Shown in pieces: positions 1 to 11,180 of a DNA stretch of 64,000 nt. The translations under genes and the position numbers were made by a program. The stretch is from Biomphalaria glabrata (taxonomy: Eukaryota; Mollusca; Gastropoda; Planorbidae). Each line of letters begins with the position of its first letter. Within the stretch, counting starts at the first letter, position 1. The notes below the pieces were generated by a model that was not told where the DNA came from, did no database searches, and saw only the letters and a program-made list of their open reading frames with translations. The DNA is taken from the NCBI RefSeq assembly GCF_947242115.1, contig NC_074720.1:32340645-32404644 (forward strand). Direction: 5' to 3'.

Positions 1-440
1 GATAAGTAGTTTGGCTCACAGATAAGTAGTTTGGCTCACAGATAAGTAGTTTGGCTCACAGATAAGTAGTTTGGCTCACAGATAAGTAGTTTGGCCCACA
101 GATAAGTAGTTTGGCTCACAGATTAGAAGTTTGGCTCAGAGATAAGTAGTTTGGCTCACAGATAAGTAGTTTGGCTCACAGATAAGTAGTTTGGTTCACA
201 GATAAGTAGTTTGGCTCACAGATAAGTAGTTTGGCTCACAGATAAGTAGTTAGGCTCAGAGATAAGTAGTTTGGCTCACAGATAAGTAGTTTGGCTCACA
301 GATAGGTAGTTTGGCTCACAGATTAGTAGTTTGGCTCACATATAAGTAGTTTGGCTCACAGATAAGTAGTTTGGCTCACAAATAAGTAGTTTGGCTCACA
401 GATAAGTAGTTTGGCTCACAGATAATTAGTTTGGCTCACA
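1..440. repeat. 20-bp tandem satellite, 22 copies, open at left edge
   Basis: Twenty-two head-to-tail copies of a 20-bp unit (gataagtagtttggctcaca) with only scattered single-base variants; the array is cut by the window edge. The unit continues directly into a LINE reverse-transcriptase fragment on the minus strand (441-830). The related fragment at 45.5 kb carries only about two copies of the same 20-mer, so the array seems to be a local expansion. No spacers, so not CRISPR. Confidence 0.97.
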
Positions 441-830
441 GATAAATATTTCCATATTGTTTTCAGTTTTGCAAGTGCTGCTGTGGACTGTGCAATTCGT
501 GCCACTAGCTGGGGTTTAGTTTCATCTTCTGATACGAAAGCTCTGAGATATTTGAAACTTGTCATATTTTTACCTCCATCGCTGATGCCTATTTTAAAGA
601 CCTGTTTGCTATCGTTTATAAATAGAATTTTTTCAGCATTTATTGTCATATTATATGCTGCAGAAGTCTTGTCTATGCGCACCATACTCAGCTAGTTCCT
701 ATTCTTTCCCTGCAAGGCCAGTCATGCCAGCCGCGACGCGCAATTTAGTAATTTTTATTCCTCCAATCCTTACGGTACCTTCATAGCCGTTGTGAGCATC
801 TTTCATTATCCTTTAAAGGAAATATTGAAA
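441..830 (-). mobile_element. LINE reverse-transcriptase fragment
   Basis: Minus-strand translation gives the typical end of a non-LTR reverse transcriptase: NGYEGTVRIGG just before the catalytic region, then INAEKI, FKYLRAFVS and RIAQSTAALAKLKTIWK (palm/thumb of the FKYLGSxxS type). The catalytic part is eroded and the element is cut at both ends, so it is dead. A second copy lies at about 45545-45890 in the left flank of module 3, so this insertion was present before the modules duplicated. The LINE clade cannot be fixed from this short piece. Confidence 0.75.
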
Positions 831-1845
831 AGAAGTGGTGAGAATTCATATCAAGAATTCTAGATCTAGTTTTGTATTAATTGATCAAACACAAGCCATC
901 TTGCAAAAAGACTTGCAAAAGAAATACACCGCGCAGTATATAAAATCATACAACCACATATACTACGCAAAAAAATGGATTTAGTTACTCTTAATTAACT
1001 AAAATTTAATAGGACAAGCGCAGATATTTAAAATTTAGTATAACAAAACATTAGATATCAAATGCTTCGACAAAATTTATATTTAATTCGTCCATTGTGG
1101 TTCGATGATAACCACTTTGTCGTCCCGGGGGCTGAGGGCCTTGCAGTGGGGTTTTGTGCATCCTAGTGTGGCTGGTGAGACCTATGTAATTCTTAGTATA
1201 CCGCAAAATTTTGATTTACATACATCGTGGAAAAATGTTCGATGTAATAAAGATTCTCTTCGACCTTTAAGGGTATAAAAATATCAAAAAATGTATTGAT
1301 CTAAAAAACATACAAAACATACAAGTTAGGTCTTTGTGAGCCCTGAAGACCTTGTAATATGGCTATAGATTTTTAGTTTGCGTACATTTACAATATTTAG
1401 CAGGACATAGTGGAGTCCAAATAATGTATGATTGCAGTCGAAAATTGTATCGATTTCAACAGACGAAGTAAAAAGTATGACAGGTGCAAGAAACTGTTTA
1501 TCACTATTTTGACGAAAAAAAACAAAAAATATCACGACATACTTCTCAACCATTGTATTGTTCACAACTAAGCGCTAGGTAAAGAGAATACAAATGATTA
1601 GCCTGAAGATCGACCGATTGACATTCGCCATATAGTGTCTGGTGGTGGATTATTTACTATCCTATTCGAAGTGGCACCTTAAAATAAATTTTTACATTTT
1701 CTTCATGGCTTAATGAAATTTGAATATTTTTATTAGCAGAAAGTCATTCTTTTTAAATGTGTGTGTTGCTTGTTCTAACTTCTAGCTTTCAAGTGTGTCC
1801 ACCGTCCAGTTTAAAAAAAAAAAGAAAAAAAAAATAGTAGCTCGC
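831..1845. other. Intergenic, shared left flank of module
   Basis: No gene seen. The stretch to about 1433 matches about 45890-46510 base for base over long runs (for example the segment around 'ttcgtccattgtggttcgatgat'), marking it as the left flank shared by modules 1 and 3. From 1434 to about 2366 module 1 carries extra DNA absent from module 3. Confidence 0.6.
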
Positions 1846-2234
1846 ACGAGCGATTCCCGGTCATTTTATTCCCGGTCACTTCATTCCCTGTCATTTCATC
1901 CCCTGGTCATTTCATCCCCGGTCACTTCATCCCCGGTCATTTCATCCCCTGGTCATTTCATCCCTGGTCACTTCATCCGAGGTCATTTCATTCCCTGTCA
2001 TTTCATCCCCTGGTCATTCATCCCCGGTCATTTCATCCCCTGGTCATTTCATCCCCGGTCACTTCATCCCTGGTCACTTCATCCCCAGTCATTTCATCCT
2101 CTGGTCATGTCATCCCCTGGTCATTTCACCCCCTGGTCATTTCATCCCCCGGTCATTTCATCCCCCGGTCATTTCATCCCCCGTCATTTCATCCGAGGAT
2201 GAAGTGACTGGGGATGAAATGACCGGTCACCGCT
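1846..2234. repeat. Minisatellite of 16-17 bp units with inverted ends
   Basis: About twenty copies of a 16-17 bp unit (ggtcatttcatcccct and variants). The last part runs in the opposite sense (gatgaagtgactggggatg), and the two outer ends are inverted relatives (cgagcg...cccggtcat against atgaccggtcaccgctcg). It looks like a fold-back element with one arm expanded. The open frame through it is only repeat translation. It lies in the roughly 0.9 kb absent from the matching position in module 3. Confidence 0.85.
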
Positions 2235-2344
2235 CGAACATCGAACATCTCTTTTTCTCACAAATAGTTGACCCCACAATGACATTGTCAGGCTACCTGC
2301 ACTGGAAATATCACTTTGAATTTAAAGAAAAGCCGATTTAATAT

Positions 2345-2735
2345 CTGTCTGTACATCGCGTTTGTATTCTACTTGATCCTGCTCAGTGCACTCTGAACTT
2401 GTCTGAGAAGAGTTAGACGAGACAACCAGACCAGGTATAGGGGCCTACTTACTTCATTTTGGACGCTCAATATGGCCTAGATATAGATCTTATCAGGTTC
2501 AAATCATCCAGGTGGTTACTCTGAGACTCGAAAGATTTATTATTTATTCATTTTATTACTCTAATAATTTGTTTTTGAAACACAGAAATATTTTTTTACA
2601 GTGACTTTGATGACTATAAAAGTTTTTTGCTCAATACCATGACCATTCAAGTACTAATTCCTTATCATCGTGCTGACATGTAGTAATATGAAATATCATC
2701 TGGTGATAAATTGATTAGATGACTTTTGTTTAGTG
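2345..2735. other. Intergenic, module flank
   Basis: No gene recognised. It matches 46525-46870 in module 3, with the shared string cttgatcctgctcagtgcac near its left end. Confidence 0.5.
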
Positions 2736-3005
2736 AGGCCATATCGTGGTAGTAAGGGTTCGAATCTTGGTGAAAACTGGGATTTTGAATTTTGGGATCT
2801 TTAGTATCTTTTAGGATCTATAGTACACATTTGAGTCCACCCAGCTCTAATGGGTACCTGAAATTAGTTTGGGAAAAATAAAGGCGGTTGATCGTTGTGC
2901 TGGCCACATGACACACTTGTTAATTGTCGACACAAAAATATAAAACCTTTGCATCATCTGCCCTATAGATCACAAGGTCTGAAAAGGGGAACTTTTCTTA
3001 CTTTT
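2736..3005 (+). mobile_element. tRNA-derived SINE, family 1
   Basis: Carries the head with a Pol III B-box-like ggttcgaatcttgg, the middle 'ctctaatgggtacctga', the conserved 'aaggcggttgatcgttgtgctgg' core and the tail 'aaggtctgaaaaggggaac'. The same order is seen in at least five other copies in the window. Decayed. Confidence 0.8.
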
Positions 3006-3414
3006 CTTTTCCTTCATGGTAATATATAATTATTTTTATTTCGTAAGAAAGATTAGATAAACTCATTCTGTCTGGTACAAATCTTGTACACGTTATTTCC
3101 CAACTTTCCTTTCTGGGGATCAAGCTGAAACTTGGAACTTATATTCATTGTGGAAGAAAACAAATCAATAAAACATAACCTATTCATTAATTTAATTAAT
3201 TTTGTTTTATATAAAATGGGGAGGTAAATATCGCTATACTGAGAGATACGACAGTTATTATGTGGTTCTTTCCCTTACATAAAATTTCTTTTGGTATTTT
3301 TTTTTTATCTTGCTTGTCAAATCTTTACTTCGTTAAACATTAACTTTATCTTATATTCATGATGTTAACAAAGAAAAAAAAAAGAAAATCTCTACATTAT
3401 GGAGATGCTCATTC

Positions 3415-3690
3415 TTCATGGGGAAGTTGCGATGGCTGAGTGCTTGGCTTCCTGAACCAGGGACATGAGTTCGAATCTCGGTGAAGACTGAGGTTTGGAT
3501 TTTTTTTTTCCTGTACTTTTATGGTACTCCTGAGTCCACCCAACACTAATGGATACTTGACTATTATTAATAAAAGTAAAGGCGGTTGGTCGTTGTGCTG
3601 GTTAACTGTGTGGCCAAAGAAACAGATGACATTAACATCAACTAAATCAATAGATCGCAATGTCTGAAAGGGGAACTTTCCTTTTATTCT
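3415..3690 (+). mobile_element. tRNA-derived SINE, family 1
   Basis: Head gatggctgagtgcttggctt, B box gagttcgaatctcgg, core aaggcggttggtcgttgtgc, then 'gccaaagaaacagatgac', ending in a gtctgaaaggggaact tail. It lies downstream of the 3' end of kinase A1. Copies at the same place near A2 (26457-26696) and A3 (47258-47492) show that it was inserted before the modules duplicated. Confidence 0.85.
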
Positions 3691-4332
3691 TTACTCATTC
3701 TTTATATACTGATTAGGCCCTGTTATTTATTTTAGGTTGAAAAGGAATTAAATGCTAAGAGAACATTGAGAGAATTTTATTTTCCGTTCAACATTATAAG
3801 TAGCTGGATCATGTCTCCCTTGATATCATTTTTTTTTTCAATAAATTATGTATATTTTTGATAGTCTTTGTTGTCATTAATGTATTTTGATTGTATAAAC
3901 CAAACGCATCATTTTTAAGTTTATCATCTTTGTGAACTTGAAGCTGTGCAGTATGATCATGACATGCAATATATTTTTTTGATTAAGTTTAAAATAGAAA
4001 GAAAAATGGCTTATTATCGAAGAGAAAGCACATAATGTTCTCTTGATAATTATATACATTTCTTTTTAATAAATCACCTCCTACGCTAATTTTTTTTTTT
4101 TTTTATAATTGTGACACCTAATAATCTAGAGAATAAAAAAAAAACAGAAATAAAAACAAAAAAAAATATTTTTTATAATCCAAAAAAAAATACTTTATTG
4201 GAATATTGTATCTCAATTCAATTTCATATTTCATTATATACAATGCACATGTAGTTTTATAGCATGTTATATCACATACAACTTTCACCAAAGAAATCTC
4301 TTGTATGGACACAAAGAATACGACCTTGACAT
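3691..4332 (-). other. 3' flank and 3' UTR of kinase A1
   Basis: AT-rich DNA with homopolymer runs and no independent gene. It matches 26697-27413 (A2) and 47493-48151 (A3). The proximal part includes the poly(A) signal of A1 at 4194-4199. Confidence 0.6.
4194..4199 (-). terminator. Poly(A) signal of kinase A1
   Basis: AATAAA on the minus strand, about 135 bases beyond the predicted A1 stop codon. The same hexamer, in the same sequence setting, lies behind A2 (27275-27280) and A3 (48013-48018). Confidence 0.6.
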
Positions 4333-6958
4333 TTAAATAATGCGTTGCTCTGCAGACGACAAAACAAAAAGAAGAAATTTAAACATCGTGTTTGGACAAA
4401 AATATTTTTTAAACATACAAAAAATATATATTTTTTTTATCTCTAGGTATTATAGACTGATATACTCATGGATGACTTAGTTACATTTTTTTACAGAGTT
4501 ATTGTTCCTGATATCTATATTTATTTCCCTTCGCACATTGCCTGAGAACAAGGCCGACAATTTTAAAACTAAAACTAAAAGAAAGATGACATACGAATAG
4601 AATACTTGTATATTACCTTTAAGTTTGGCTATCCTGTGTGAGAAACAAGATTCCTCCATCAAGAAGATGAGTTCAAAGATAGACAATCTTTCTTCAGGTT
4701 GATATTCTAAGAGGTTGGTCAAAATGAGTCTGAAACAAAAGTAAAGTCGTTTATGAAATATTGTATCTATTAAACAATATGATATTTTCACTATTACAGT
4801 TATCATTTTGAAAGACACAACAAGATGTATTTATTGAAGGAGTTGTAGATGTATATGTTGACTACATCTACAAATAATGAATATCATTTCAGTGGGGTGG
4901 GGGTTGGAAATGCCTACATTAATATATTAGCAGTCTAATGCATTCTTGGTGTAATACTAATAAATAATATATATATATATATATATAGGGGCACGGCGGC
5001 TGACTGGTTAAGTGCTCGGCTTTACAAACCTGAGGTCCTTGGTTCGAATATGGTTGAAGATTGGGTTATTAAATTTCTAGATATTTAGGGCGTTCTGAGT
5101 CCATCAAACTCTATTGGATATCTGAATTTATTTGGGGAAAGTAAAGGGGGTTGGTTGTTGTGCTTGCCACATAACATCCTGCTCGTTATCCATTTGCCAA
5201 AGAAACAGATGACCTTAACATCATCTTCCCCATAGATCGCAAACTTCATATAGGGAAACCCTTCTTTATTTATATATAAATGTTTTTCTTACCTGTCTAT
5301 ACTAGAAGGCGACAACCTATTCCTGACTGTTTCCATCATTGGTTCCTCGATCTCATGACTTAAAACATTGACTTTGAAAACCATACACCAGTAGACTACT
5401 CCTAGAGCGAACATGTCACACTGTAAAGAATTATATGTATGTGTTTTATAATACTGATTTATTGAATAAATAAATATGTTTAAAGGCAACAAGAAAAGTG
5501 TCTCAGTTCAAGATGGAGTTTGGGGATTTAGTATGCTAATACACACGAGCAATACCACAGTCAAAATCTTTATTGAAGGTTGTTTTTTAAACATTGAGGA
5601 AGTTTATACCCATAATTACCCATGAATTAAAGAATCAAAAGAAATGTGTGTATACAAATGTTTAGACAAATCTGTTAGAGAGGAGAAACAGTTCATGATA
5701 AAGCCGTATTATACTAAATCGAGAAAAAATGTCACTTCTAATTTATAGCTATTAGGCAACATAAGTTCTATTCTCAATTTTTTTATCTAAATACCGACAA
5801 GGGAATATACGTTAAATTATTCCTCCCCCCCCCCAAATTAAATTTAAGCAGGCTCAAGACCTGCAATTGTATCCCTTCCTAATAGAGGACATGTTTGTTG
5901 ATAAGAGTGTAAAGCTTTAATCCCATGCGAAATCTTTGTTTTAATTATAACATGAAAACTTGCCTACAAGGATTTATTATCACAGTAGAAATTGTGTATG
6001 ATTCCCCACTAATCAAATTGGCAATGTTAAAGCGTAATATGAAATCAATTAATGATTTTTTTTGTTGCTTTGTGAATATAATATACAAAGTTTTTTTTTG
6101 CTGATTTTATTCACACACTGAATATTGTTTCTATATTTAAAGATTTTTCCACCTAATCAAGTTTATGACATTTATCATTAACCTACACAGTGATACAAGC
6201 GTCTGCAAATAAAGACTAATTTCATTCATAATGTCGTAATATATATCCAAGAAGCAAAGTTATCGTTAGTTTAAAAAGGATAAGGTCAACTTGATCAAAT
6301 ATAAATACAAATTTAAGGAGAATACATGTCAAAATATAATAACTTTGTTACTTACTTTAAAAGGGTCAAATTGTTTCTTTAAAAACTGCTCTGGGGACTT
6401 GTACACGACAGTTCCTTTTCTTTGGGTCGCCATTGTATCCTCAGTGGGCAAGATATCCGATAAGCCAAAATCAGCAATGAGAACTTTCTTTTTTGTGATC
6501 AAAATGTTGTCCGTTTTCAAGTCTCTGTGAGCAACTTTTTTGTTATGGAGATAGTTAACTGCTGCACACAGCTGCACAAAGTATTCATCACTCATCTCCT
6601 GATGCATGGAAGGCAGTACCTTGGTCAGAGTGCCATCTTCGTAGAATGGCATCACATAAGCGAAGTACCGAGGAAAGGACCCCATGCTATCCATACCCAT
6701 GATATAGGGATGACGGACCGTGGCGAGTACTGCAACTTCCGATAAGAAATGTTTTGCCACTTTGTTCTCAACATCAGTGTTGTCTTTGAAAAAAGCCTTG
6801 ATGACTTTCTTGACGTTGCGATCTTGTTTGGATCTGACTTGGAAAACTTTGACCGGGAAATGATTGTGAAGCAATTTGTCCACCTCGAAGTTATATACAT
6901 GGCATGCATCTTCTTGGTATTTACGAAGTTCCAGTGTGTTTCTTTTCATAGGATACAT
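4333..6958 (-). CDS. Kinase A1: divergent Ser/Thr protein kinase, four exons
   Basis: Four coding exons on the minus strand: 6958-6356, 5420-5293, 4729-4617 and 4349-4333, with GT-AG introns, giving about 286 aa. The start is the first ATG of the open frame (MYPMKR); the frame stays open upstream but has no ATG. Visible motifs are VIK lysine near residue 52, an alpha-C glutamate in LSEVAVL, HRDLKTDN (catalytic loop), DFGLSD, KSPEQF in place of APE, CDMFALGVVYW (alpha F) and PEERLS in the C-lobe. No GxGxxG loop is present: the beta1-beta2 stretch reads LLHNHFPVKVFQV. The HRD-K pattern is that of Ser/Thr kinases; the substrate is unknown and no known subfamily was recognised. The tiny last exon adds EQRII and a stop. 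Intron 2 contains a SINE. The gene lies head-to-head with a small frame at 7289. It looks intact. Confidence 0.8.
4985..5275 (+). mobile_element. tRNA-derived SINE, family 1, in intron 2 of A1
   Basis: Head ggcggctgactggttaagtg, B box ggttcgaatatggt, core aaagggggttggttgttgtg and 'gccaaagaaacagatgac'. It follows an (AT)n run at 4967-4987 and ends about 17 bases from the exon 2 donor. A2 and A3 lack it and instead carry a different SINE in the same intron. Confidence 0.85.
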
Positions 6959-7288
6959 TTTAAAATAGAATTGATAGAATTGGAGAACACAGCTAGATGA
7001 CAAATAATGATGAATTAAACCTTGCAATACGAAAACACAAAGTCACCAAAAAATACACAAATATAATATGTCCAACACTTGTATTTCACAAAGAGAGATC
7101 TCAAAGTTGAAGTAAGAGAATGTAGAGTTAAAAGTTGATAAAGTTAATTTATTTCATTGATTTTTATAGCTTAGTAAGCTCCTCCCACAATCCTTAAGCT
7201 GTGGTTGTTTAATTTAATGACCTGTGATTGGCCGAAAGCTGAAGTGCGCCGGACCAGCCTCGTTGTCTTTAAAGTTTTTGACCAGTGA
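6959..7288. promoter_or_regulatory. Putative bidirectional promoter between kinase A1 and small ORF
   Basis: About 330 bases separate the two divergent start codons. Read toward the kinase, the order is AGCTTTCGGCCAATCAC-type CCAAT box (ATTGG at 7227-7231), then a GGGAGGAGCTTA box, then an AT-rich stretch before the kinase ATG. The same order occurs in front of every A and C kinase. Promoter function is inferred from conservation and position. Confidence 0.5.
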
Positions 7289-7447
7289 ATGACACTCGGT
7301 GACGCCATTGTTCGGAGGTACATACGTCAGCAGATGACCAAGGTTTGGACTGCTGTCATAATTTGTTACTATGCAAGGATGACCACATTAGTGAATGAAG
7401 GACCGAGAATGTCAACAATCTTTTGTTTTCTCGAGACGACTTTGTGA
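7289..7447 (+). CDS. Small divergent ORF of kinase A1 (52 aa), uncertain
   Basis: Starts with ATG in the sequence MTLGDAIVRRYIRQQ and ends in FCFLETTL. The same frame is kept in all six A and C units, with the shared core MTLGD-(A/S)-IV and YIRQQ-x-TKVW-x-A. No known domain was recognised. It could be a small protein, the first coding exon of a larger gene, or a non-coding transcript copied along with the kinase promoter; the sequence alone does not decide. Confidence 0.35.
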   Translation: MTLGDAIVRRYIRQQMTKVWTAVIICYYARMTTLVNEGPRMSTIFCFLETTL

Positions 7448-7676
7448 CCAGCTGCAGTGGACACCGTCTAAGTCAGTCGGAGAAAGAGCAGGGTATTGCG
7501 GGGAACAAAACAAAACAAAATCAGATGTTTATGTAAGAACTGAGAAAGCTTATCAAAAATGTCCACCGCCCCTTATCCAAATACATTTCTAGGTTGATGA
7601 ACATGGATGGAAAGATTAAAGAATTTTACAATTATGTCATTTAAAAGAAAACCAAGATAGTATTGGGCAGCATGGG
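7448..7676. other. Transcribed-side flank of small ORF
   Basis: Continues the homology with 30406-30640 and 49687-49910 (gagcaggg-attgcggggaac, then tcagatgtttatgtaag, a possible splice donor). No separate gene seen. Confidence 0.4.
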
Positions 7677-8500
7677 CGTAGGCAGAAGGGGTTTTTGGGG
7701 TTCAAACTTCCAACGAAATGAAAGGAATTTTGTGACTAATTATTTGTTTTGATTTTTATTTATTTTAGGTGAGACTTTAATATTAAACCATCACGCAGCC
7801 AAGGGGGTTTTGAGTTTAAAATCCATTTCCATGGGGTTTTGCGATTAAACCCACCTCTTATATAAAAGAAAAAAAAATTCGCTAGAGGATAGGCAAGGGA
7901 ATATGATTTTAAAACCCCCTCTGAATTTTTTGGTATGATAAAACCCCCTATTTAATATAAGAATAAAACATACATCAGTTACCAGATTCTATGAGCGTAG
8001 CCTAGAGGGGTTTTGTATTCAAAAGCCTCCTCTAGAGGGCTTTAAGTTAAAACTCCATCCAGATGGTTTTGAGTTTAATACCCCCCTCCAGTGGGGTTTG
8101 AAGCTAAAAAACTCATCTTCAATATAAAAAAAGCAAATTACTCAATCAAAATTCTATGAGGGCTTTAAGTTTACCCCCCCCCCCCCACCTATGGTTTTAG
8201 TTTAAAATACCCCTACACATGGTTCTGAGGTTGAAAACCCCATCTTCAATATTTTTCTAAAAAAAAACTTCAGGGATTTATTAGTTTAAAACCCCCAACA
8301 GATGGTCTTGACTATAAAACTTCCCCTTTTGAAAAAAAATTAAAGCAAACAACAATTACCAAAATCCAAGAACGTTGCAAAGGAAGGTTACAATTTCTAC
8401 TAGTCGCTGGGTTCCATTTATAAAGAGCAGTGAATAGCATGTAAGTAAATAATATTCCAAAATTGAAAAAAAGACTAAATGTCGCCAAGCAAGGATGGCT
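7677..8500 (+). repeat. Degenerate GCGTAGCC minisatellite, part of an element
   Basis: Irregular tandem units, roughly 100-130 bases each, built on 'atgagcgtagcc', 'gggttttgagtttaaaaccccc' and 'cttcaatataaaaaaaagcaaatta'. The same repeat, leading into the same LINE tail, is found at 60034-62075, so repeat plus LINE tail appear to be one mobile composite. Confidence 0.75.
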
Positions 8501-8830
8501 AAGAGGGGTTTCAGGAGTCAGTTATATAGATCAGGTCTAAAACAAGGAACTGGAAGTCGACCACTTGTGAGGTTGTGATAGAGCGTCGAATAAGGTTTGC
8601 GGGACATGTTCTCCGACAAAATGAATTACGCATAATAAGAGTTGTGCTGACATGGAGGCCATTACGAGGAAAGCGCAAGCTGGGACGTCCTAGTACAACT
8701 TGACGCCGCACTTTCATGGAGGTCCTCAGAGCAGGTGGAAGGAGGCTTAAGAGATTGCCAGTAAGCTTTCCTCCCAATGCGCTGTACCACGCGGGAGGAT
8801 CTAGGTCAGTAAGAATAGCAGTTTAATGAG
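8501..8830 (+). mobile_element. LINE 3'-terminal ORF fragment
   Basis: Plus-strand translation gives VIERRIRFAGHVLRQ, RVVLTWRP, GKRKLGRPSTT and RRTFMEVLRA, the classic C-terminus of a non-LTR reverse transcriptase ORF (RRxRxxGHVLR...GxRxxGRPxTTWRR). A stop replaces the expected Trp after PSTT, and other stops lie upstream, so the copy is dead. A shorter relative is at about 61940-62075. Confidence 0.75.
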
Positions 8831-9867
8831 GTTTTTACGTGATACTTATCCTCACTGGCAAATGTTATGAAAAAAAAACAACAACCTGCTACAGATTTAT
8901 AGTTCCGGTTCCCTGGATAATTGGTTTATAATGTTTGACATTTATAACTAAAATGTTCATCTAAAAAGAGGTCTCTGTTAACCAGTCATAGCGACTAAAA
9001 TTGTCAATTATTGTGTTTGTGATATTGAAAAAAACTTTGACTTAGTATATATTGATTATCAGTTTTATTATGACCGAACATATAATTTTTACAAAAGATT
9101 TTTATTAAATTATTACATTTTTATTACCCATTACTAACTGTGAATAGACCTTCTTTTAATGACTTAACTATATAAAATTTAGCTTTATGGAATGAAGAGA
9201 GAGTAACCCTTGAAGGATTACGGGCACGACATGGCCTAAAGTGTGCCGATGTGCCAAAAACTCAAACCCCTCATAACTTATTGACATACATTTTTTTTAA
9301 AGTCCAATATATTTTATAAGCAATAAAACATTGAAAATTAAAAAGAAGACAATTTAAAAAAAAAAAGATTCCTTCTTTATGTAGCTTATGACTTTTTATA
9401 AAAAGCAATTACTGTAGCCTCAATAACCAGTGAAAATTTTTTTAAAAATCTGGTTACGCCCTTACAATAAAAGTAATGATATAATAGATATATATATATC
9501 CTCCTTCGTAGACGAAGACGAGCACATTTCTCATTTCCTATGAACTTGACTATGGCTAGAGAGTTCAACCCTCGCTTTAAAATGCCGCCCTCATTAATAA
9601 CATGAATATCGTCTGCTACAGTAACACGTATATTTGTTAAAACACTTTTGTAAGATCATTTCTACTTTCAAGATAATTTAATTTTGATAAATTGTAGAAG
9701 TAAAACTTATGTTTTCTCTGTATGGCCAATAAGATTTTTTTTCTCAATAAATATACATAAATTATCAAATTTAGGAGATCAATGTCTACCACCCTCCAGC
9801 AAAGACAAGTTATAAAACTAATATGTAGAATTCCAATATTTAATTTAACAAAAAGTTTCATTAAAAA
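8831..9867. other. Left arm of B unit, first copy
   Basis: No gene recognised. It is homologous in blocks to 30885-31450 plus 32370-32590 and to 50265-51060 (for example tccaatatattttataagca at about 9303, 31240 and 50609). A related tandem copy follows at about 10130-10990, so the B left arm is itself duplicated. Confidence 0.5.
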
Positions 9868-10115
9868 GTCACTTAGACCACCCCTCCACCTCCCAGTCAA
9901 ATTTTACTCTTTCCTGCAAACACACAAACTCACAAATTGTTTACTCTTAGTTTACTTTGATACTCCGTAAACAAACAAATCATTGGCTTGAACAACAAAG
10001 ACATCAACATAAGAGAGACCCGGCGCGGTGTCCAGAGAAGCGAACAATAGCTTCATAAGTTACAATGCGTCAAAGCGCTATCGGCTCTGCCACTACTATT
10101 GCGGTCATTGAGGCA
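9868..10115. repeat. Conserved B-arm element, copy 1
   Basis: Block running from 'ccacccctccacctcccag' through 'gagacccggcg', 'gtgtccagag', 'gaacaatagcttcat' and 'gcgtcaaagcgctatcggct'. It recurs at 10990, 32700, 51150 and 63000. It lies about 330 bases upstream of a B-type start codon (10449). Role unknown; a promoter or a duplication boundary is possible. Confidence 0.6.
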
Positions 10116-10448
10116 GAAAGAGATAATAGATACACTAAAGATACAGTACAATTATTTTATAACATTTTTCATTTATAACTAAAATCATTACGACTAATTT
10201 TGTCAATCATTGTAGTTTATCTAATTAACGCTTGGAGTGTTTGTAATATTTAAAAAAGTTTTAACTTGGTAAGAATTGGTTTTCAGTTTTATTTTGAGCC
10301 AGTTTCAGTTTTTTGTTACATCTCTTCAATTGCAAAAAAAATATTCGTAAAACTTTTTTTGTTCATTTATCAAAACGTCTTGATAACTTTATGACATACA
10401 ATTTCAGTCATCCAATAACTTTTTATGTTGATTCTGTTTCTATTCACA

Positions 10449-10507
10449 ATGTCGACAAGCGTAGAGAATGTCTTCAAAATGGAAGAGTATCAAAAAGATG
10501 TCTATGA
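10449..10507 (+). pseudogene. First-exon fragment of a B-type kinase
   Basis: ATG followed by codons for MSTSVENVFKMEEYQKDVYEV, nearly identical to the first 20 codons of kinase B at 11529. Homology stops right after it and unrelated sequence follows. It is the leftover 5' end of a second B copy from the tandem duplication of the B left arm. Confidence 0.75.
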
Positions 10508-10989
10508 AGTTGTGCACATCTCTCATTTTCTATGCGTTCGAAGTTGGCTAAGGAGTTCAATTCTCGCTTTAAAAAGGCGGCTATATACATGTTAAGAATA
10601 GGGTCTGCTAAAGTTATGCGAGAATTTATTTAAAGACTTTGTGACGTCATTTCTAATTTCAGAAGATTAACTTTTGAAACATTATAGTAGTAGTTTTCTC
10701 AATATGGCCAATACGTTTTTTTTTTATATACATAACTATTTAATTTCTAGAAAAAATTGTTGTTTAAAAAATCAATGTCTATACCACCCTCCAGCAGACT
10801 TTGCAAGCTAATATAATTATAATGAAATGTAAAGATAATCTATTTTATTTTTTTATTGATGCATGACTGAGACTCCCGGACACCCTGTCAACTTGTACTC
10901 TCTTTCCCACATACACACACACACAGATCGTTGACTTTACTTTGATACTTCTTAAACAAACAAATCATTCGCTTAAACAACAAAGAAAT

Positions 10990-11180
10990 CAACATAATAG
11001 AGACCCGGCGTAGACTATCGCAATGTCCAGAGAAGCCGAACAATAGCTTCATTAGTTGCAGCGCGTCAAGGCGACGCTATCGGCTCGGCCACTCCTATTG
11101 CGGTCATTCTTGTCCAGCTTAAGTAAAAACGTGTCAGCTGACCTTAAGTAAACATAAACTGTCCACTTCAAACAATAGAT
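10990..11180. repeat. Conserved B-arm element, copy 2
   Basis: Contains gagacccggcgtagactatc, gtgtccagagaagccgaaca, atcggctcggccactcctat, tgcggtcattcttgtccagc and gtgtcagctgaccttaagta. It ends about 350 bases upstream of the kinase B start codon, which would fit a promoter region. Confidence 0.65.

Noticed and set aside
1-440. CRISPR-like array
   Set aside because: Perfect tandem 20-mers with no spacers, in a eukaryotic sequence.
1795-2202. 135-aa HFIPGHF-type repeat protein
   Set aside because: Translation of the 16-17 bp minisatellite; no start context and no homology.
4985-5060. tRNA gene
   Set aside because: tRNA-like A and B boxes belong to the SINE head; no complete cloverleaf could be drawn, and the same head recurs with the SINE body.
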